This document shows positions 40,797 to 49,511 of a stretch of DNA of 64,000 nucleotides, in pieces; positions within the stretch are counted from its first letter, which is position 1, and each line of letters opens with the position of its first letter. This DNA is from Burkholderiales bacterium (GTDB lineage: Bacteria; Pseudomonadota; Gammaproteobacteria; Burkholderiales; Burkholderiaceae_C), in the NCBI GenBank assembly GCA_026954015.1, contig JAIXLP010000051.1:1-64000 (forward strand), in the 5' to 3' direction. Position numbers and translations under genes: made by a program. The notes beneath the pieces are model-generated. The model was given only the letters and a program-made list of their open reading frames with translations. It did no database searches and was not told the DNA's origin.

Positions 40797-40814
40797 ATAG
40801 TCCGAACGGACTAT
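40797..40814. promoter_or_regulatory. Inverted repeat of TetR-operator type
   Basis: ATAGTCCG-AA-CGGACTAT, two perfect eight-base arms with a two-base spacer, 67 bases before the VPLPA-CTERM gene. The shape (TAG-n-CCG-n2-CGG-n-CTA) recalls operators of TetR-family repressors. No tetR gene is in the window. It could instead be a scar of insertion. Confidence 0.5.
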
Positions 40815-40881
40815 CAGGAAATTTTGAACTCGCCTGAGCAGAGTACGAAGATACAAACGTTGCAATCAAAGAGGGTGTCGA

Positions 40882-41526
40882 ATGCTGAAGGAATTGGTTA
40901 TCGCCGCAGGTATCGCGTTCGCGGGTGGATTCGCAAATGCGGATACGCTGAAAGTTATCGATTTCGAGGATCTATCTACCTTCACAACATATCAGATACC
41001 TAATGGGTATAGCGGGCTCAGTTGGGATAACGCCATCTTAGTGCCGCAAGATGGCGCGCCTTGGACAGTTGGGGATACCGCAGGCTCAGGCAACGCAGCA
41101 TATCTCGGGTGGGGCGGCGGCTTTAGTTCAACATTCCCATTCAAATTGGTAAGTATGGATTGGGAGGCTACGTTAGGAGATAACGGCTCCCGATCTGGGT
41201 GCGGTCACGTCGGTGGAGAATGTCCAGAGACAACGGGGACCGTAACAATTAGCGGTGTTACAGAATTTGGAGAACTACTACAGGCCTTTTACCCAGTCGG
41301 CACCGGGGAAGGCGAATCACTACCAGACGGGCCGTACTGGATGTGGCCGTACCTTACGAAGTTACATATTTCTCTAAGCTTCGATGGCCCGAATTATCCC
41401 GGCCTATTTCTCTCAGTAGACAATATTGCAATCGTAAGTACCGTCCCACTTCCTGCTGGTGCGCTTCTCATGGGAACTGGATTGTTAGGAATGCTCGGGT
41501 TCTCTCGGAAGAAGCGCATTGCCTAA
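40882..41526 (+). CDS. Secreted VPLPA-CTERM protein, low GC
   Basis: A 214-residue exported protein of unknown function. It has a signal peptide (cleavage probably after FAGGFANA, about residue 20), a beta-rich body with two Cys in CGHVGGEC, and a C-terminal sorting signal: VPLPA at 188-192, a hydrophobic helix and the basic end SRKKRIA. Such VPLPA/PEP-CTERM tails are processed by exosortase-type enzymes in the inner membrane. A GAGGG precedes the ATG. Codon use is AT-richer than all neighbours, suggesting transfer. It splits rpsU from yqeY. No exosortase is in the window. Confidence 0.85.
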   Translation: MLKELVIAAGIAFAGGFANADTLKVIDFEDLSTFTTYQIPNGYSGLSWDNAILVPQDGAPWTVGDTAGSGNAAYLGWGGGFSSTFPFKLVSMDWEATLGDNGSRSGCGHVGGECPETTGTVTISGVTEFGELLQAFYPVGTGEGESLPDGPYWMWPYLTKLHISLSFDGPNYPGLFLSVDNIAIVSTVPLPAGALLMGTGLLGMLGFSRKKRIA

Positions 41527-41554
41527 AATTAGTGTGCGAGCTATCACCCAACAT

Positions 41555-41577
41555 GGCGGCCGCTTGGCCGCCTTTTT
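41555..41577 (+). terminator. Rho-independent terminator after the VPLPA-CTERM gene
   Basis: GGCGGCC-GCTT-GGCCGCC forms a seven-pair stem with a four-base loop, followed by five T. It ends 18 bases before the yqeY start, so yqeY probably needs its own promoter or read-through. Confidence 0.85.
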
Positions 41578-41595
41578 ATTTTCGAGGACTACACG

Positions 41596-42042
41596 ATGAC
41601 CCTCAAGGAACAAATCACCGAAGACATGAAGGCCGCGATGCGTGCGCACGAGGCCGACCGGCTGGGCACGATCCGCCTGCTGCTCGCGGCGATGAAGCAA
41701 AAGGAAGTGGACGAGCGCGTGGTGCTTGACGATGCGGCGGTGGTCGCGATCGTGGACAAGCTCATCAAGCAGCGCAAGGACAGCGTCACCGCCTACGAGG
41801 GCGCGGGCCGCCAGGATCTGGCCGACAAGGAGAAGGCCGAGATGGTGGTGCTGCAGGCCTATCTGCCTGCGCGCCTGTCCGAAGCCGAGGTGCTTGCGGC
41901 CGTAAAGGCGCTCGTGGCGCAGGTGGACGCGAACGGCCCGGCCGACATGGGCAAGGTGATGGGCGCGGCCAAAAAGCAATTGGCGGGCAAGGCGGACATG
42001 GGCATGGTCTCTGCGGCAGTGAAATCCGCCCTCAGCCATTGA
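41596..42042 (+). CDS. yqeY: GatB/YqeY-domain protein
   Basis: A 148-residue helical protein related to the tail domain of the amidotransferase subunit GatB, which contacts tRNA. Family segments are MTLKEQITEDMKAAMRAHEA, RLGTIRLLLAAMKQKEVDER and the C-terminal DMGKVMGAAKKQL. The precise role is unsettled. A GAGGA lies about nine bases before the ATG. Usually encoded next to rpsU and dnaG; neither dnaG nor rpoD follows here. Confidence 0.93.
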   Translation: MTLKEQITEDMKAAMRAHEADRLGTIRLLLAAMKQKEVDERVVLDDAAVVAIVDKLIKQRKDSVTAYEGAGRQDLADKEKAEMVVLQAYLPARLSEAEVLAAVKALVAQVDANGPADMGKVMGAAKKQLAGKADMGMVSAAVKSALSH

Positions 42043-42046
42043 AACC

Positions 42047-42088
42047 ATAGCTGCTGGCGCTTGGTGCACAAGCGCTGGAGCCACTTTT
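42047..42088 (+). repeat. Dispersed palindromic repeat, copy B (after yqeY)
   Basis: It reads ATAGCTGCTGGCGCTTG-gtgca-CAAGCGCTGGAGCCACTTTT. The arms pair with two mismatches. Orientation is opposite to copies A and E. It begins four bases after the yqeY stop. The rest of the 209-base gap to lldD shows no feature I can name. Confidence 0.8.
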
Positions 42089-42251
42089 CACTCACAAATC
42101 CGCTGTGGAGCTTGGCGCGACCGGGCCCTGGCGCAGCGGAACCGCCCGCAGTCGCTGGCGGAGCGATCCCGGGCCGTGCGCATGAGGCGCGGCAACGGCT
42201 GAAAATAGTGGCGGAATCGGCCTGCAGCGCTTATCCATCAAGCGCGGGGCG

Positions 42252-43421
42252 CTACTCAGGCAAGAGCACTCGATCGCCCTGATGGCCGCCGCGCACCAGC
42301 ATGTCGCGCGTCATTTCGCCGACGTTCTTCACGCTGGTGAGCGTCATGGCCACATGCATTTCCTTCTGCAGCAGGTCCAGGAGATTCGCCACGCCAGCCT
42401 GGCCGGCGGCGGCCAGGGCGTAGATGTAGGCGCGGCCGATCATGGTGCAGTCGGCGCCCAGCGCCAGCATGCGCACCACGTCCAGGCCGCTGCGGATGCC
42501 CGAGTCGACCAGGATCTTGATCTGGCCCTTGACCGCGTCGGCAATCGGCGGCAGCGCCCGCGCCGTGGGCAGCACGCCGTCGAGCTGGCGGCCGCCGTGG
42601 TTGGAGACGACGATGCCGTCGGCGCCGAAGCGCACGGCGTCGCGCGCGTCGTCGGGGTCGAGGATGCCCTTGATGAGCATCGCGCCCTTCCAGAACTCGC
42701 GGATCCACTCCAGGTCCTTCCAGGAGATCGAGGGGTCGAAGTTCTCGCCCAGGTAGCCCATGTAGTCTTCCAGGCCGATGGTCTTGCCGAAGTAGCGCGA
42801 GATGTTGCCCAGGTCGTGCGGGCGGCCCCACAGGCCCACGTCCCAGCTCCAGCGCGGGTGCAGCACCGCCTGCGCGTAGCGGCGCAGCGCGGCGTTGGGG
42901 CCGCTCATGCCGGAATGCGCGTCGCGGTAGCGCGCGCCGGGCACCGGCATGTCCACGGTGAACACCAGGGTCGAGCAGCCGGCGGCCTGGGCACGCTCGA
43001 GCGCGTTCTTCATGAAGCCGCGGTCCTTCAGCACGTAGAGCTGAAACCACATCGGCCGCTTGATCCTGGGCACCACCTCCTCGATCGGGCACACCGAGAC
43101 GCTGGACAGGGTGAAGGGCACGCCCTTGGCGTCGGCCGCCATGGCCGCCTGCACCTCGCCGCGGCGCGCGTACATGCCGGTGATGCCCACCGGCGACAGC
43201 GCCACCGGCAGCGCCAGCTTCTCGCCGAACAGCTCGATGCTGGTGTCGAGCTGGCGCATGTCGCGCAGCACGCGCTGGCGCAGCGCGACCTCGGCCAGCT
43301 CCTCGACGTTGCGGCGCAGCGTCTTCTCGGCGTAGGCGCCGCCGTCGATGTAGTGGAACAGAAAGGGCGGCAGGCGCCGGCGCGCGGCTTCGCGGTAGTC
43401 GGTGGGGGACGAGATGATCAT
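42252..43421 (-). CDS. lldD: FMN-dependent L-lactate dehydrogenase (alpha-hydroxy-acid oxidase family)
   Basis: A 389-residue flavoenzyme that oxidises L-lactate to pyruvate at the membrane. It starts [20 protein letters not shown] and has the family motifs [30 protein letters not shown] (with catalytic His) and [10 protein letters not shown]. Its length is close to LldD (about 390). A related 2-hydroxyacid substrate is possible. The ATG at 43421 was chosen by the conserved N-terminus. It follows kynU by 29 bases; no lactate permease or regulator adjoins it. Confidence 0.9.
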   Translation of the reverse strand: MIISSPTDYREAARRRLPPFLFHYIDGGAYAEKTLRRNVEELAEVALRQRVLRDMRQLDTSIELFGEKLALPVALSPVGITGMYARRGEVQAAMAADAKGVPFTLSSVSVCPIEEVVPRIKRPMWFQLYVLKDRGFMKNALERAQAAGCSTLVFTVDMPVPGARYRDAHSGMSGPNAALRRYAQAVLHPRWSWDVGLWGRPHDLGNISRYFGKTIGLEDYMGYLGENFDPSISWKDLEWIREFWKGAMLIKGILDPDDARDAVRFGADGIVVSNHGGRQLDGVLPTARALPPIADAVKGQIKILVDSGIRSGLDVVRMLALGADCTMIGRAYIYALAAAGQAGVANLLDLLQKEMHVAMTLTSVKNVGEMTRDMLVRGGHQGDRVLLPE

Positions 43422-43450
43422 GGCTGCAAGCCCTCCGCAGACATCGCGCG

Positions 43451-44704
43451 TCAGGTCACATCGCCGCGCCGGTGAAAGCGCGCCTGCGCCCACTCCCTGC
43501 CCTGCAGCACGGCCTTCAGGTGTTGAACGGCGTCCCAGATATCGACGTAGCGCAGGTACAGCGGCGTCACGCCAAAGCGCGCCACCTCCGGTTCGCGGTA
43601 GTCACCCACCACGCCGCGCGCAATCAGCGCCTGCACCAGCGCATAGCCTTCGGGGTGGCGCAGGCTCACGTGGCTGCCGCGGTGCGCGTGCTCGCGCGGG
43701 GTGACGAGCGTCAGGTCCATGCCCGTGCATTCCTGCTCCACGAGGTCGATGAACAGGTCGGTCAGCGCAAGCGACTTGGCGCGGACGCGCTGCATGTCGG
43801 TTTTCAGAAAGATCTCGACGCCGCAGGCCACCAGGCCGAGCGAGACGATGGGCTGCGTGCCGCACAGGAAGCTGCGGATGCCGTGCTCGGGCACGTAGTC
43901 CACCGCCATGTCGAATGGGCGTGCGTGGCCCCACCAGCCCGACAGCGGCTGCCAGAAGTCGCGCCGGTGGCGCGGGTGGGCCCACAGCATGGCGGGCGCG
44001 CCCGGCCCGCCGTTGAGGTATTTGTAGGTGCAGCCGATCGCGAAGTCGGCATTGGCGGCGTTCAGGTCGACCGGCACCGCGCCGATGGAGTGGCACAGGT
44101 CCCAGACGGCCAGCGCCCCGCGCTCGTGCGCCAGCGCGGTGCAGGCCGCCATGTCGTAGAGGTAGCCGGTGCGGTAGTTGACGTGCGAGAGCAGCACGAT
44201 GGCGGTCTGCTCGGTGACTGCGCCGGGCAGGTCTTGCGGGTCGTCCAGCAGTTGCAGCGTGTGGCCCTGCCCCAGCGAGGCGATCAGGCCCTGCACCATG
44301 TACAGGTCAGTGGGGAAGGCATCGCGCTCGGCGACGATGACCTTGCGGTGGGGCTGGCGCTGCTGCTGCATGCGCAGCGCGTTGGCGAGCACCTTGTACA
44401 GGTTGATCGAGGTGGAGTCGGTGACGACGATCTCGTCCGCCCCGGCGCCGACCAGGGGCGCCATCTGGTTGCCCAGGCGCAGCGGCAGGTTCCACCAGTC
44501 GGCCTTGTTCCAGCTATGGATCAGATCGACGCCCCATTCGCGCTGCACCACGTCCTGCGCGTGCGCGAGCGCTCGGCGGGGCCGGGCACCCAGCGAGTTG
44601 CCGTCCAGATAGATGACGCCATCGGGCAGCTCGAACTCCTGGCGCAGGGGCGCGAGTTCGTCGCGCGCATCGCTGGCCTCACAGTGCTCGCGGGTAATCG
44701 TCAT
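43451..44704 (-). CDS. kynU: Kynureninase
   Basis: A 417-residue PLP enzyme that cleaves kynurenine to anthranilate and alanine in tryptophan breakdown. It has the family segments [39 protein letters not shown] and the PLP-lysine motif [13 protein letters not shown] with Lys228. The ATG at 44704 gives the usual length. The other genes of the kynurenine route (kynA, kynB) are not nearby, so kynU is alone here; it diverges from the dehydrogenase gene. Confidence 0.94.
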   Translation of the reverse strand: MTITREHCEASDARDELAPLRQEFELPDGVIYLDGNSLGARPRRALAHAQDVVQREWGVDLIHSWNKADWWNLPLRLGNQMAPLVGAGADEIVVTDSTSINLYKVLANALRMQQQRQPHRKVIVAERDAFPTDLYMVQGLIASLGQGHTLQLLDDPQDLPGAVTEQTAIVLLSHVNYRTGYLYDMAACTALAHERGALAVWDLCHSIGAVPVDLNAANADFAIGCTYKYLNGGPGAPAMLWAHPRHRRDFWQPLSGWWGHARPFDMAVDYVPEHGIRSFLCGTQPIVSLGLVACGVEIFLKTDMQRVRAKSLALTDLFIDLVEQECTGMDLTLVTPREHAHRGSHVSLRHPEGYALVQALIARGVVGDYREPEVARFGVTPLYLRYVDIWDAVQHLKAVLQGREWAQARFHRRGDVT

Positions 44705-44790
44705 GGGAGTGTCCTTTCGTATCGTTCTCCGCCACGGTGGGCGCACCGCGTTCGAGTATGCGCCGATCAGGTCGTCGGGGGCTGCACATC

Positions 44791-44825
44791 CGAGCCCTGC
44801 AGCCTGGGCTCGCCGCCTTCGGCGG
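44791..44825. promoter_or_regulatory. Two adjoining inverted repeats in the kynU divergent gap
   Basis: CGAGCCC (44791-44797) pairs with GGGCTCG (44806-44812), and CCGCC (44813-44817) pairs with GGCGG (44821-44825). The pair lies between kynU and the dehydrogenase gene. They could be operators or RNA hairpins; there is no T run to support a terminator. Confidence 0.4.
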
Positions 44826-44901
44826 ACTACACTGCGCGGCTCGACCGCCGCGGTGTGCATCGCCAGTGGCTGAACAACCCCATCGATCAACAGCCCCACC
44901 C

Positions 44902-45990
44902 ATGTCCCCCCCCTTCCAGATTGCCGTGATCGCCGGTGACGGCATCGGCCGCGAAGTCATGCCCGAGGGCGTGCGCGTCGTGGAAGCCGCGGCCAGGTGC
45001 TTTGGCATCGCGCTTGAACTGCACTCCTTCGATTGGGCGCACTGCGACTACTACGCGCAGCACGGCACCATGATGCCCGATGACTGGAAGCAGCAGCTCG
45101 CGGGCATGGATGCAATCTACTTCGGCGCCGTAGGCTGGCCCGCCACGGTGCCCGACCACATCTCGCTCTGGGGGTCGCTCCTGAAGTTGCGCCGCGAGTT
45201 CGATCAGTACGTCAACCTGCGCCCGGTGCGCCTGTTTGACGGCGTGCCCTGCCCGCTGGCGGGCAAGCAGCCGGGCGACATCGATTACCTCGTGGTGCGC
45301 GAGAACACCGAGGGCGAGTACACCGCGCTGGGCGGCGTGATGTACGAAGGCACCGAGCGCGAGATCGTGATCCAGGAGTCGGTCTATTCGCGCCACGGCG
45401 CCGAGCGGCTGCTCAAATTCGCGTTCGAGCTGGCGCAGAGCCGCCCGAAGAAGCACCTGTCGCTCGCCACCAAGAGCAACGGCATCGCGATCAGCATGCC
45501 CTGGTGGGACGAGCAGGCGGCCGCGATGGCGAGCCGCTACCCGCAGGTGGCCTGGGACAAGCACCACATCGACATCCTCGCCGCGCGCTTCGTCCTGCAG
45601 CCCGAGCGCTTCGACGTGGTGGCCGCGACCAATCTGTTCGGCGACATCCTCTCCGATCTCGGCCCGGCGACGACCGGCACCATCGGCCTTGCGCCCTCGG
45701 CCAATCTCAATCCCGAACGGAAATTCCCCAGCCTGTTCGAGCCGGTGCACGGCTCGGCGCCCGATATCTACGGCAAGGGCATCGCCAACCCGATCGCGAT
45801 GATCTGGTCGGGCGCGCTGATGCTGGACTTCCTCACGCACGGCCAGGGCGCCGGGCGCGCCGCGCACGACGCCATCGTGGCAGCCGTCGAACAAGCCCTC
45901 GCAAGCGGCCTGCGCACCCCCGACCTGGGCGGCGCGGCCAGCACCACGCAGGTGGGCGAGGCCATCGCGGCGCTGATCGCCAAGGGCTGA
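44902..45990 (+). CDS. Tartrate/D-malate-type dehydrogenase
   Basis: A 362-residue member of the isocitrate/isopropylmalate dehydrogenase family that oxidatively decarboxylates a 2-hydroxyacid with NAD. Motifs: IAVIAGDGIGREVMPEGVRV, LRREFDQYVNLRPVR, VVRENTEGEYTALGG, NLFGDILSDL and EPVHGSAPDIYGKGIANP. The WGSLLKLRREFD segment resembles D-malate (DmlA) and tartrate (TtuC) dehydrogenases more than LeuB. No LysR regulator adjoins it. Choice between D-malate and tartrate is unresolved. Confidence 0.88.
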   Translation: MSPPFQIAVIAGDGIGREVMPEGVRVVEAAARCFGIALELHSFDWAHCDYYAQHGTMMPDDWKQQLAGMDAIYFGAVGWPATVPDHISLWGSLLKLRREFDQYVNLRPVRLFDGVPCPLAGKQPGDIDYLVVRENTEGEYTALGGVMYEGTEREIVIQESVYSRHGAERLLKFAFELAQSRPKKHLSLATKSNGIAISMPWWDEQAAAMASRYPQVAWDKHHIDILAARFVLQPERFDVVAATNLFGDILSDLGPATTGTIGLAPSANLNPERKFPSLFEPVHGSAPDIYGKGIANPIAMIWSGALMLDFLTHGQGAGRAAHDAIVAAVEQALASGLRTPDLGGAASTTQVGEAIAALIAKG

Positions 45991-46020
45991 TTGGGCGCGC
46001 CGCCGCAGGCAAGCGGCCGC

Positions 46021-46746
46021 TTACGGCCCGCGCACGTCCGGGCCGGCGAGGGCGCCGTCGTCCTGCGACATCCGGCCCGCGCCCAGGCCCAGGCCGCCGC
46101 CTACGGCCATCCCGGCGCCGCCGCCACCACCACCGCCGCCACCACCCCCTCCAGAGCGGCCGCCCGCGTTCGCGCCACCGCCGCGTCCGCCTCCCGCCCC
46201 GGCGCTGCGCACCGGGCCCTGCTTGGGAACCGCCAGGTCGGCGGGAACGGCATCGAGCTCCAGCACCTCGCGGATGAAGTTGCGCAGCGACACCACGAGC
46301 GCGGCGGTCTCGATCTGGCGCCCGGCCACCATGTCGCTCGCGGCCTGCACGGCCAGCCGCACCTGCTCGGCCGTGCCCAGCAGCATCACGTCCGAGAGCG
46401 CGGCCTCGACCGCATCGCGGATGCGGCGCCTGCGCTCGGAGTCGCCCGCCTCGGGCGCCGCCGCATGCGGCGCGTCTTCCTCCGCTGCGGCATCGCGCGC
46501 GCGCAGCTCGCGCGCGTGGCGCGGGTCCACCGCCAGGTTGCCCGTGAAGGAGCCGCCCAGCGTCTTGTAGGCGGCGATCAGCGTTTTCAGCCGCTCGTTG
46601 ATCTGGCGGTTCTGACGCTCGCGGCGCTGCTGCAGGCGCTGCATCACCAGCAGGCGAATGCCCACGGCCACGACCGTCACGAGCACCAGCCCGAGCAGCG
46701 TGGACAGCACGCCCTGCCAGGAGCTGAAATCGATGGAGTTGCGCAT
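46021..46746 (-). CDS. Hypothetical membrane protein with Gly-rich tail
   Basis: I do not recognise this 241-residue protein. It has one hydrophobic segment (about residues 12-35), followed by a very basic Gln/Arg stretch (RLQQRRERQNRQINERLK), a helical soluble region (about 100-170) and a C-terminal low-complexity tail with a run of about twelve Gly. It follows pmbA by 36 bases and may be co-transcribed. The Gly run is encoded by repeated GGC/GGT-type codons and could change length by slippage. Confidence 0.7.
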   Translation of the reverse strand: MRNSIDFSSWQGVLSTLLGLVLVTVVAVGIRLLVMQRLQQRRERQNRQINERLKTLIAAYKTLGGSFTGNLAVDPRHARELRARDAAAEEDAPHAAAPEAGDSERRRRIRDAVEAALSDVMLLGTAEQVRLAVQAASDMVAGRQIETAALVVSLRNFIREVLELDAVPADLAVPKQGPVRSAGAGGGRGGGANAGGRSGGGGGGGGGGGGAGMAVGGGLGLGAGRMSQDDGALAGPDVRGP

Positions 46747-46782
46747 GGCGGGGAGCGTAGCAGACCGCCCCGCTGTGGCGGC

Positions 46783-48192
46783 TCAGCTCCCCGCCACCTT
46801 CATGCGGTTGACCAACATGGAGCCGACCGTCTTGGCGCCGTAGCCATAGGCATCGGCGCCCACGGCCTCTATCCCCTTGAACATGGCCCTGAGGTTGCCT
46901 GCGATGGTGATCTCCTGCACCGGGTAGGCAATCTCGCCGTTTTCCACCCAGAAGCCGCTGGCGCCGCGCGAATAGTCCCCCGTGACCAGGTTCACGCCCT
47001 GGCCCATGAGCTCGATCACGAACAGACCCGTGCCGAGCTTGCGGAGCATGGCGTCGAGGTCGTCGCCCGCGCGCGTGCGCCGCGACGTGAGCGTGAGGTT
47101 GTGCGAGCCGCCCGCGTTGCCCGTGGTGTGCATGCCCAGCTTGCGCGCCGAATAACTCGACAGGAAATAGCCCGCCACGCGCCCGCCCTCGACCACCTTG
47201 CGCGGTGCCACGCGTACACCCTCGTCGTCGAACGGCGAGCTGCCCTTGCCCTGCGGGATGAACGGGTCCTCTGCAACGTCGATGTGCGCGGGAAAGACCG
47301 GCTTGCCCAGCGCATCCACGAGAAAACTGCTCTTGCGGTACAGCGCGCCGCCGCTCACGGCCTGCACGAAGCTGCCCAGCAGCCCGGCGGCCAGCGGCGC
47401 CTCGAACAGCACCGGGCATTCGGTCGTCGCGATCTTGCGTGCGCCCAGGCGCGAGAGCGCCCGCTCGGCCGCGTAGCGGCCCACCGCCTCGGGCGTGGCC
47501 AGATGCGCCGCGTCGCGCTCGGAGCTGTACCAGGCATCGCGCTGCATCTGGCCGCGCCGCCCCGGCAGCGAGGCGATCGGCGCTACCGAGATGCTGTGGC
47601 GCGAGCTGGCGTAGCCGCCGCGAAAGCCGTGCGTGTGCGCGCTGAAAAAGTGGCTCTGCTGCGCCGAGACGCTGGCGCCCTCGCTGTTGGTGATGCGCTG
47701 GTGCGTCTGCATCGCCGCGGCCTCGCATTCGAGCGCGATGCGCGCGGCCTCCTCGCTCGTGAGGCTCCACGGATGGAACAGATCGAGGTCACGGTGCGAC
47801 GCTGTGGGCGCCACGTCCTGCGCGTCGGGCAGGCCCGCCACCGGGTCTTCGGCGGTGAAGCGCGCGATGTCGTACGCGGCCTGCACCGTCTGGCGCACCG
47901 CCGCGGGCGAGAAATCGGACGTGCTCGCGTTGCCCCGACGCTGGCCGAGGTAGACCGTCACGCCCAGCGATTTGTCGCGGTTGCGCTCCACGCTTTCGAG
48001 CTGCCCGCGGCGCACGCCCACCGACAGGCCGCAGCCCTCGGACGCCTCCGCCCCCGCGTCACTCGCGCCGAGCTTGCGCGCGTGCGCCAAGGCCTGATCG
48101 ACCAGATCTTCGAACTGCGCGCGGGAATAACTGAAGCCGGTTTCGGCGGCGCCGCCGGCGGATGGGCCGCGCGCGTGGGGTGTTGTTTTCAT
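46783..48192 (-). CDS. pmbA: Metalloprotease PmbA/TldE
   Basis: TldD and PmbA (TldE) form a zinc-dependent protease that degrades unfolded peptides and matures some microcins. The 469-residue product has the family segments ESVERNRDKSLGVTVYLG, TSDFSPAAVRQTV and LTLTSRRTRAGDDLDAMLRK near the end. PmbA lacks the zinc site of TldD. The ATG at 48192 was chosen by the start of the conserved region. It diverges from darP across 67 bases, a common pairing in proteobacteria. Confidence 0.94.
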   Translation of the reverse strand: MKTTPHARGPSAGGAAETGFSYSRAQFEDLVDQALAHARKLGASDAGAEASEGCGLSVGVRRGQLESVERNRDKSLGVTVYLGQRRGNASTSDFSPAAVRQTVQAAYDIARFTAEDPVAGLPDAQDVAPTASHRDLDLFHPWSLTSEEAARIALECEAAAMQTHQRITNSEGASVSAQQSHFFSAHTHGFRGGYASSRHSISVAPIASLPGRRGQMQRDAWYSSERDAAHLATPEAVGRYAAERALSRLGARKIATTECPVLFEAPLAAGLLGSFVQAVSGGALYRKSSFLVDALGKPVFPAHIDVAEDPFIPQGKGSSPFDDEGVRVAPRKVVEGGRVAGYFLSSYSARKLGMHTTGNAGGSHNLTLTSRRTRAGDDLDAMLRKLGTGLFVIELMGQGVNLVTGDYSRGASGFWVENGEIAYPVQEITIAGNLRAMFKGIEAVGADAYGYGAKTVGSMLVNRMKVAGS

Positions 48193-48259
48193 GGCGGCGG
48201 CTATGATACTTGGCGCCCGATCGCGGCGCCGCCCGCACCGCACCGCCGCACCTCCCGCC

Positions 48260-48904
48260 ATGCCCCGCAAACCCACCAAAGGCTATTACGTCAAGGGCCA
48301 GTTCGTCGCCGAAGGCACTGAACTGGACGAGCAGTTCAAGGCCGAACTGCGCGGCACCACCGGCGAAAGCAAGACCGAGCGCAAGCGTGCCAGCGCCGAA
48401 CTGCAGGAGCTGGGCAGCGCGCTGCTCACGCTGGGCGCCGACCCGCTCGCCAGCCTCGCGCTGCCCGAGCGGCTGCTGGACGCGCTCGCCGAAGCGCGGC
48501 GCATCACCGCGTTCGAGGGGCTGCGCCGGCAGATGCAGCTTGTGGGCAAGCTCATGCGCAAGCTCGATGCCGACACGCTCGCGCGCGTGCGCGCCAGCGT
48601 CGCAAGCGCCGGCGCGGGCCGCCAGCAGGAGGCGCTGGCACTGCACGAAGCGGAGCACTGGCGCGACCGGCTGCTGGCGGACGAACACGCGCTCGCCGCC
48701 TGGCTTGCGGCGCACCCGGCGAGCGACGCCCAGCACCTGCGCTCGCTCATCCGCCAGGCGCGCAAGGACAACCCGCCGGTGAGCGCGACGGAGGTCTCGC
48801 AAGGTCTTGCGCCCCGCAGGAGCCGCGCGTACCGGGAACTCTTTCAGGCGCTGCGCGGCGAGTTGCTGCAAGCGCCGCCCACCACCGAGGGACCCCATGC
48901 CTGA
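48260..48904 (+). CDS. darP: Ribosome biogenesis factor DarP (YjgA)
   Basis: A 214-residue helical protein of the DUF615/YjgA family that promotes 50S subunit assembly. It starts PRKPTKGYYVKGQFVAEG and has the conserved region AELQELGSALLTL and the end segment RQARKDNPPVSATEV...RAYRELFQ. The ATG at 48260 was chosen by the conserved start. It overlaps mogA by eight bases. Confidence 0.92.
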   Translation: MPRKPTKGYYVKGQFVAEGTELDEQFKAELRGTTGESKTERKRASAELQELGSALLTLGADPLASLALPERLLDALAEARRITAFEGLRRQMQLVGKLMRKLDADTLARVRASVASAGAGRQQEALALHEAEHWRDRLLADEHALAAWLAAHPASDAQHLRSLIRQARKDNPPVSATEVSQGLAPRRSRAYRELFQALRGELLQAPPTTEGPHA

Positions 48905-49511
48905 CACGCCTGCCACAGCGCTCCCCCCGCCCGAGCCGGTCACGATCGGCGTGGTCTCGGTCAGCGACCGCGCGAGCCAGGGCGTCTATGAAGACCAGGG
49001 GCTGCCCACGCTCCAGGACTGGCTCACGCGCGCGCTGCACAACCCGATCACGTTTGACGCGCGCCTGATTCCGGATGAGCAGGAACGCATCCGCGCCACG
49101 CTCGTCGAGCTCGCCAGCGCAGGGTGCTCGCTGATTCTCACGACCGGCGGCACCGGCCCCGCGCCGCGCGACGTGACGCCCGAGGCCACGCTGGCCGTGG
49201 CCGACAAGGTGATGCCCGGCTTTGGCGAGCAGATGCGGCGCATCAGCCAGCACTTCGTTCCCACGGCCATCCTGTCGCGTCAGGTGGCGGTGATCCGCGG
49301 CCAGAGCCTCATCATCAACCTGCCGGGCCAGCCCAAGGCCATCGCCGAAACGCTCGAAGGGCTGAAAGACAAGGATGGCGCGCCGCTCGTGCCCGGCATC
49401 TTCGCGGCCGTGCCGTACTGCGTGGATCTCATCGGCGGGCCCTACCTGGAAACGGTGGACAGCGTCTGCAAGGCCTTCCGGCCCAAGAGCGCGGTGCGCC
49501 ACCAGCGCTGA
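48897..49511 (+). CDS. mogA: Molybdopterin adenylyltransferase
   Basis: Adenylates molybdopterin in molybdenum cofactor synthesis. The 204-residue product has the MoaB/Mog fold: IGVVSVSDRASQGVYEDQGLP, LTTGGTGPAPRDVTPEAT and QSLIINLPGQPKAI. Its ATG lies within the last codons of darP. The gene ends one base before the end of the convergent spoT gene with no visible terminator between. Confidence 0.94.
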   Translation: MPDTPATALPPPEPVTIGVVSVSDRASQGVYEDQGLPTLQDWLTRALHNPITFDARLIPDEQERIRATLVELASAGCSLILTTGGTGPAPRDVTPEATLAVADKVMPGFGEQMRRISQHFVPTAILSRQVAVIRGQSLIINLPGQPKAIAETLEGLKDKDGAPLVPGIFAAVPYCVDLIGGPYLETVDSVCKAFRPKSAVRHQR

